Positions 23,668-26,599 of a DNA stretch of 26,599 nt are shown in pieces. Position 1 is the first letter of the stretch. Every line of letters starts with the position of its first letter. A model generated the notes under the pieces. That model did no database searches and was not told the DNA's origin. It saw only the letters and a list, made by a program, of their open reading frames with translations. This DNA comes from an uncultured Bacilli bacterium (GTDB taxonomy: Bacteria > Bacillota_I > Bacilli_A > RF39 > UBA660). The stretch is taken from contig CANQHY010000004.1 in NCBI GenBank assembly GCA_947623975.1, positions 1 through 26,599 on the forward strand. The letters are read 5' to 3'. Made by a program: the position numbers and the translations under genes.

Positions 23668-23853
23668 CTAATAAAAAACTTTCAATATTACTAATAATAG
23701 TGCAAAACCTGGTAAATCCAACAAAGTAACTATAGAAACAGTTATGTAATTAATAGGTATTATCAAATTAAATGATGTACCGATTAAATTATATGTATAT
23801 AATAGTAGTACTGCAAAAATTACTTTTTTTAAAAGCTCTAGTATTCTTTTCAT
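23668..23853 (-). CDS. bofA: BofA-family sigma-K checkpoint protein
   Basis: A 61-residue membrane protein with two hydrophobic segments (about 8-25 and 36-58). The C-terminal part INYITVSIVTLLDLPGFALL matches the BofA family block with N.(F/L)TV.I...L.LPG. In Bacillus BofA (87 residues) inhibits the SpoIVFB protease that activates pro-sigma-K, in the outer forespore membrane. This protein is shorter at the N-terminus. The ATG at 23853 has GAGG five bases upstream; a GTG at 23859 overlaps that site. It follows recR, the conserved recR-bofA neighbourhood (yaaL is missing), and a sigma-E-like promoter lies upstream. Confidence 0.88.
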   Translation of the reverse strand: MKRILELLKKVIFAVLLLYTYNLIGTSFNLIIPINYITVSIVTLLDLPGFALLLVILKVFY

Positions 23854-23867
23854 AAACACCTCGGTAA

Positions 23868-23896
23868 ATATTATGAAAATTTCACCGGTTTTATTC
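23868..23896 (-). promoter_or_regulatory. Sigma-E-like promoter of bofA
   Basis: Minus strand: GAATAAA (23890-23896), 14-bp spacer, CATAATAT (23868-23875). The -35 lies in the last codons of recR. The -10 matches sigma-E at 6/8 and ends 14 bases before the bofA ATG, the same geometry as at yabG and yabP. Confidence 0.4.
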
Positions 23897-24487
23897 TATT
23901 TCTTTACGGTCTTCTAAGGCCCTTTCAAGTGTCATGGCATCTATAAATTCAATATCTGTACCTATTGGTATACCACTAGCAATTCGAGTAACCTTAATAT
24001 TCATGCCATCAATTATTTTTTTTATGTATAAGGCAGTAGTTTCTCCCTCAATACTAGGTTTAACTGCTATTATTATTTCTTTGTAATCGTTATCATTTAT
24101 TCTTTTTACTAATTTTTCTAAACCTATATCATCAGGGTCAATTCCATCAAGTGGTGAAATTAATCCATCAATCACATGATATTCACCATTATACGTTCCA
24201 ACTTTCTCAAATAGAAATATACTTTTTGGATCTTCCACTATACATAAAAACGTCTTATCACGGCTCGAATTACTACAAATATCACAAATTTCTTTATCTG
24301 TAATACCATTACAAACTGGACATTTTTTTATTTTCTCTTTTGCTTTTATAATGGAATCTGCAAAAAAATCTGTTTTTTCTTTTTCTTCATTTATAAGATA
24401 AAAAGCTAACCTTTCAGCTGTTTTTTCACCTATTCCTGGTAGTAGTTTGAAACTTTCTATCAAATTTTTTAAACTTTCAGGATACAT
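23891..24487 (-). CDS. recR: Recombination mediator RecR
   Basis: Toroidal DNA-binding protein that works with RecO in loading RecA at gaps. The 198-residue protein is full length: helix-hairpin-helix LLPGIGEKTAERLAFYL, zinc finger CPVCNGITDKEICDIC, and the Toprim domain starting at LCIVEDPKSIFLFEK with YHVIDGLISPLDGIDPDDI. Its ATG overlaps the yaaK stop by one base (TAATG). The dnaX-yaaK-recR order is one of the most conserved in bacteria. Confidence 0.98.
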   Translation of the reverse strand: MYPESLKNLIESFKLLPGIGEKTAERLAFYLINEEKEKTDFFADSIIKAKEKIKKCPVCNGITDKEICDICSNSSRDKTFLCIVEDPKSIFLFEKVGTYNGEYHVIDGLISPLDGIDPDDIGLEKLVKRINDNDYKEIIIAVKPSIEGETTALYIKKIIDGMNIKVTRIASGIPIGTDIEFIDAMTLERALEDRKEIE

Positions 24488-24780
24488 TAAAATATACCCG
24501 GAATATTACCAAATTTTGACATTTTTTGTTCCTTTAGGTTATCTACTTTTTCAAATGCTTGATTCAATGCCACCATCAACATATCTTGAAGGATTTCTAT
24601 ATCATCATCTTCTAGCGATCCCTTTTGTATATTAATAGATAATACCTCTTTCTTACCATTTACTTTTACCTTAACTAATTGATTTTCTATTTCAAATTCT
24701 GTTTTCTCTATTTCATCCTGTATTTTTAACATATCTTTTTGTAAGTTTTGTGCTTGTTTCATTAAAGCTTGCATATTCAT
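24487..24780 (-). CDS. yaaK: YbaB/EbfC-family nucleoid-associated protein
   Basis: Small DNA-binding dimer of the YbaB/EbfC family, encoded between dnaX and recR in most bacteria. 97 residues from the ATG at 24780, which is preceded by GAGGGA; an in-frame extension to 24810 overlaps dnaX and has no ribosome site. MKQAQNLQKDMLKIQDEIE forms the N-terminal helix; VKVNGKKEVLSINI and LVKV strands and the LQDMLMVALNQAF helix follow. Confidence 0.96.
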   Translation of the reverse strand: MNMQALMKQAQNLQKDMLKIQDEIEKTEFEIENQLVKVKVNGKKEVLSINIQKGSLEDDDIEILQDMLMVALNQAFEKVDNLKEQKMSKFGNIPGIF

Positions 24781-24796
24781 AAATAATTCCCTCTTT

Positions 24797-26386
24797 CTAT
24801 ATATCTTCAAATAAAGCTTTTGCTTTATCTTTTAAAGTTCTTTTCTCGCTATTTACTTCACTTTCTTCAACATATCTAAATATATCTTTATTCTCTTTAT
24901 ATAATTTTATATATTCGCTCCATTCTTTTTCAGTTATACATATAACTTTATATGCTTTATTAAATACTTTTTCAAAGATTTTTTCAACTGAATATAAATC
25001 AGTATTAATTTGTTCCTTTAATCCATTTAACTTTGATGTTAGTATTACATTGCTATCACTGGCCGCAACTGGTAATATGTCAGAACTTAATAATCTAGCA
25101 ATATTCCCATAATTTTTATCAAAAGCCAAATTTTTTAGTTCGTTCCAATTATTCCTTATGGAAGATATGATGTTTTTTTGTGGATTGCATAATGTATTAG
25201 CAACTCTTATTTTCTCTATATCTTGATTTTCTTCTTTACTATCCAAATCACTACTATTATTTGTATTTATATTTTCATCTGCATTAATATAGTTATTTTT
25301 TTTATCACTTAGCATTACGTTATTATTTTTTACATTTTCTTTATCATCATTGCTTAGCAATATATTTAATATAGATATTTCAAAAATAATTTTAGGATTA
25401 TCTGATTTTTTCATTGTCTCGAGCAACAGATCAAGTTCTTTTACAATAGTACACTTGTTCAAATCATATTTTTTATCATCAAAAATTTTATTACTTTGAT
25501 ACTCTATTAAATCAGTTACAAGTTTTAGTAAATCAACACCTTTATTATAATATGCGTTTATGATTTCAATAATTTTCTCTACATTTTTATTTTCAAATAA
25601 TGTAATAAAATATTCTAATTCAGATTTTGATATATTACCGGATATCTCCTTTATAATATCACAATTTATTATTTTTATATTATTTTGCTCCTCGTTTATA
25701 CTAACATATGAAATTGCTTTTTCTAACAATCCTATTGCATCTCTTAATCCACCGTTTGAACATTTGCATATTTCGTCAACAGCTTCTTCATCTATTTTTA
25801 TATTTTCATTATTAGCTATCGTTGTTATTTTATTACGCATATCCTCATTACTAATTTTTTTAAATTCTAAAGTCTGGCATCTAGAAATAATTGTTGCAGG
25901 AACTTTTTGTAGTTCTGTAGTAGCTAATATAAATATAATATGTTCAGGAGGCTCTTCAAGAGTCTTTAATAAGGCATTAAATGCACCTATAGAGAGCATA
26001 TGAACCTCATCTATTATATAAACTTTATATTTTAATTCTGATGGAACAAAAGAAACTTTATTTTTTAATTCTCTTATTTCATCAACACTATTGTTTGAAG
26101 CTGCATCGATTTCTATTATATCAACACATTCTTTTTCATTTGATATGCTGCAACTTTTACATTTTTCACATTGAATACCATTTTTTTGATTTTCGCAGTT
26201 AATTGCGCGAGCGAAAATTTTTGCTATCGATGTTTTTCCAGTACCTCGCGGCCCAAAAAATAAATAGGCATGTGAAATTTTATCACTTAATATAGCATTT
26301 TTTAAGATTCGCAAGGTTACATTTTGTCCAGCTACCTCATTAAAATTTTTAGGTCGATATTTTCGATATAAAGCTTGGTACTCCAT
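24797..26386 (-). CDS. dnaX: DNA polymerase III tau (gamma) subunit
   Basis: ATPase of the clamp loader. The start is ATG at 26386 with AAAGGAGG upstream; the frame to 26401 runs through the Shine-Dalgarno. 529 residues: Walker A GPRGTGKTS (45-53), zinc-module Cys64, 73, 76 and 79, Walker B IIDEVH (124-129), SRC (168-170), domain III to about 350, then an Asn/Asp/Lys-rich linker (about 350-400) and a C-terminal region that would contact DnaE/PolC. Inside the linker the codons AAA AAA AAT form an A8 run where a one-base backward slip gives a stop (see 25296-25303). First gene of the operon; beyond it lie the Noc/parS sites. Confidence 0.97.
   Translation of the reverse strand: MEYQALYRKYRPKNFNEVAGQNVTLRILKNAILSDKISHAYLFFGPRGTGKTSIAKIFARAINCENQKNGIQCEKCKSCSISNEKECVDIIEIDAASNNSVDEIRELKNKVSFVPSELKYKVYIIDEVHMLSIGAFNALLKTLEEPPEHIIFILATTELQKVPATIISRCQTLEFKKISNEDMRNKITTIANNENIKIDEEAVDEICKCSNGGLRDAIGLLEKAISYVSINEEQNNIKIINCDIIKEISGNISKSELEYFITLFENKNVEKIIEIINAYYNKGVDLLKLVTDLIEYQSNKIFDDKKYDLNKCTIVKELDLLLETMKKSDNPKIIFEISILNILLSNDDKENVKNNNVMLSDKKNNYINADENINTNNSSDLDSKEENQDIEKIRVANTLCNPQKNIISSIRNNWNELKNLAFDKNYGNIARLLSSDILPVAASDSNVILTSKLNGLKEQINTDLYSVEKIFEKVFNKAYKVICITEKEWSEYIKLYKENKDIFRYVEESEVNSEKRTLKDKAKALFEDI
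25296..25303 (-). other. A8 slippery run in dnaX (candidate gamma-subunit site)
   Basis: The minus strand reads GAT AAA AAA AAT AAC. Ribosomal -1 slippage, or one extra A added by RNA polymerase, gives AAA then TAA, so translation would stop at about residue 364. That is right after clamp-loader domain III, where Escherichia coli and Thermus make their short gamma product. The run is seen; use as a frameshift site is inferred. Confidence 0.35.
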
Positions 26387-26411
26387 ACTACCTCCTTTCA
26401 CTAATACAATT

Positions 26412-26420
26412 ATTATATCA
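26412..26420 (-). promoter_or_regulatory. Extended -10 promoter of the dnaX operon
   Basis: TGATATAAT on the minus strand (TATAAT at 26412-26417) lies 25 bases upstream of the dnaX ATG. No good -35 at 17 bp; the TG extension can compensate. Confidence 0.55.
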
Positions 26421-26465
26421 CATTTAAGGTTGTTATCTTATGCTATTTTTACTTTTAAATAACTT

Positions 26466-26481
26466 TATTTCCCGGGAAATA
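26466..26481. other. Noc-binding site 1
   Basis: TATTTCCCGGGAAATA, a perfect 16-bp palindrome whose inner 14 bases equal the Bacillus subtilis Noc-binding sequence ATTTCCCGGGAAAT. Noc is the ParB-like nucleoid-occlusion protein that blocks division over the chromosome. Confidence 0.85.
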
Positions 26482-26501
26482 TTTTTTTTACTATCTTACT
26501 A

Positions 26502-26517
26502 TGTTTCACGCAAAGCT
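26502..26517. other. Degenerate parS-like site
   Basis: TGTTTCACGCAAAGCT matches the parS consensus TGTTTCACGTGAAACA at 12 of 16: the left arm and centre are intact, four changes are in the right arm. It sits at the same place in repeat unit 1 as the good parS in unit 2. It is probably a decayed or weak ParB site. Confidence 0.6.
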
Positions 26518-26540
26518 TTTTTTATTTCTTTTTATACTTT

Positions 26541-26556
26541 TATTTCCCGGGAAATA
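26541..26556. other. Noc-binding site 2
   Basis: A second perfect copy of TATTTCCCGGGAAATA, 75 bp from the first. Confidence 0.85.
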
Positions 26557-26575
26557 TTTTTTTAATATCTTACCA

Positions 26576-26591
26576 TGTTTCACGTGAAACT
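26576..26591. other. parS site
   Basis: TGTTTCACGTGAAACT matches the ParB/Spo0J-binding parS consensus at 15 of 16, and the inner GTTTCACGTGAAAC is a perfect palindrome. ParB nucleates here and spreads; SMC is loaded near such origin-proximal sites. Confidence 0.9.
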
Positions 26592-26599
26592 TTTTATTT

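Larger units (their letters stand above)
26463..26595. repeat. Tandem ~75-bp repeat of a Noc-site/parS composite module
   Basis: Two units, each consisting of a Noc palindrome, a T-rich spacer, TATCTTAC(T/C)ATG and a parS-type sequence. Noc-to-parS centre distances are 36 and 35 bp. The second unit ends near the window edge, so more copies may follow. No gene is seen between the dnaX promoter and the end. Confidence 0.8.

Noticed and set aside
23854..23890. Imperfect hairpin (CGGTGAAA / TTTACCG) before bofA, as terminator or Shine-Dalgarno sequestering element
   Set aside because: The stem has a bulge and an 11-nt loop, no U-tract follows, and it overlaps the better-supported sigma-E-like promoter.
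25560..26003. A 147-codon + strand frame inside dnaX
   Set aside because: It is antisense to the conserved AAA+ region of dnaX; no ribosome site and no recognisable domain.
26431..26463. A possible third, decayed copy of the Noc/parS repeat (TTATCTTATG near 26434)
   Set aside because: Only a short A/T-rich motif is shared, the spacing to the next Noc site is about 17 bp too short, and no parS remnant is present.

Overview
The window is AT-rich, gene-dense bacterial chromosome. The gene set is that of the origin-proximal region of Bacilli-type Bacillota (dnaX-yaaK-recR-bofA-holB-ricT, pth-mfd-spoVT, metG-tatD-ksgA-yabG-veg-spoVG, yabP-yabQ, rplI-dnaB-walJ-rlmH). Six sporulation-linked genes (bofA, spoVT, yabG, spoVG, yabP, yabQ) point to a spore former or a recent descendant of one. 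An uncultured low-GC gut-type lineage is plausible, but that is inference. No tRNA, rRNA, CRISPR array, transposase or phage gene was found.

Layout, left to right. Bases 1-1654 are on the + strand: the 3' part of an unrecognised tyrosine-rich helical protein and a small LemA-like membrane protein. From 1656 to 26386 every gene is on the - strand, pointing away from the right end. In transcription order these are a replication, repair and translation operon (dnaX, yaaK, recR, bofA, holB, ricT, methyltransferase, pth, mfd), an unknown helical protein, spoVT, a methionine T-box operon (dut-like, metG, tatD), a 3D-domain protein, ksgA, yabG-veg, spoVG, yabP-yabQ, a gdpP-like phosphodiesterase with rplI and dnaB, an M23 peptidase, walJ, rlmH, an amino-acid symporter and ung. 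In Bacillus subtilis these genes lie on both sides of oriC; here they are joined on one side in one orientation.

The most striking feature is the last ~135 bases. Two perfect Noc-binding palindromes (ATTTCCCGGGAAAT) alternate with two parS-type sites, one nearly perfect and one with a decayed right arm. Together they form a tandem repeat of about 75 bp that the window edge cuts off. With the gene polarity, this puts oriC and the parAB/noc locus probably just beyond the right end.

Other points of note: a GdpP reduced to its DHH-DHHA1 catalytic half; a dUTPase-like gene with an altered catalytic motif inside a Met T-box operon; an A8 run in dnaX where a one-base slip gives an immediate stop; three sporulation genes with sigma-E-like promoters at the same short distance from the start codon; and a perfect 20-bp palindrome upstream of spoVT.
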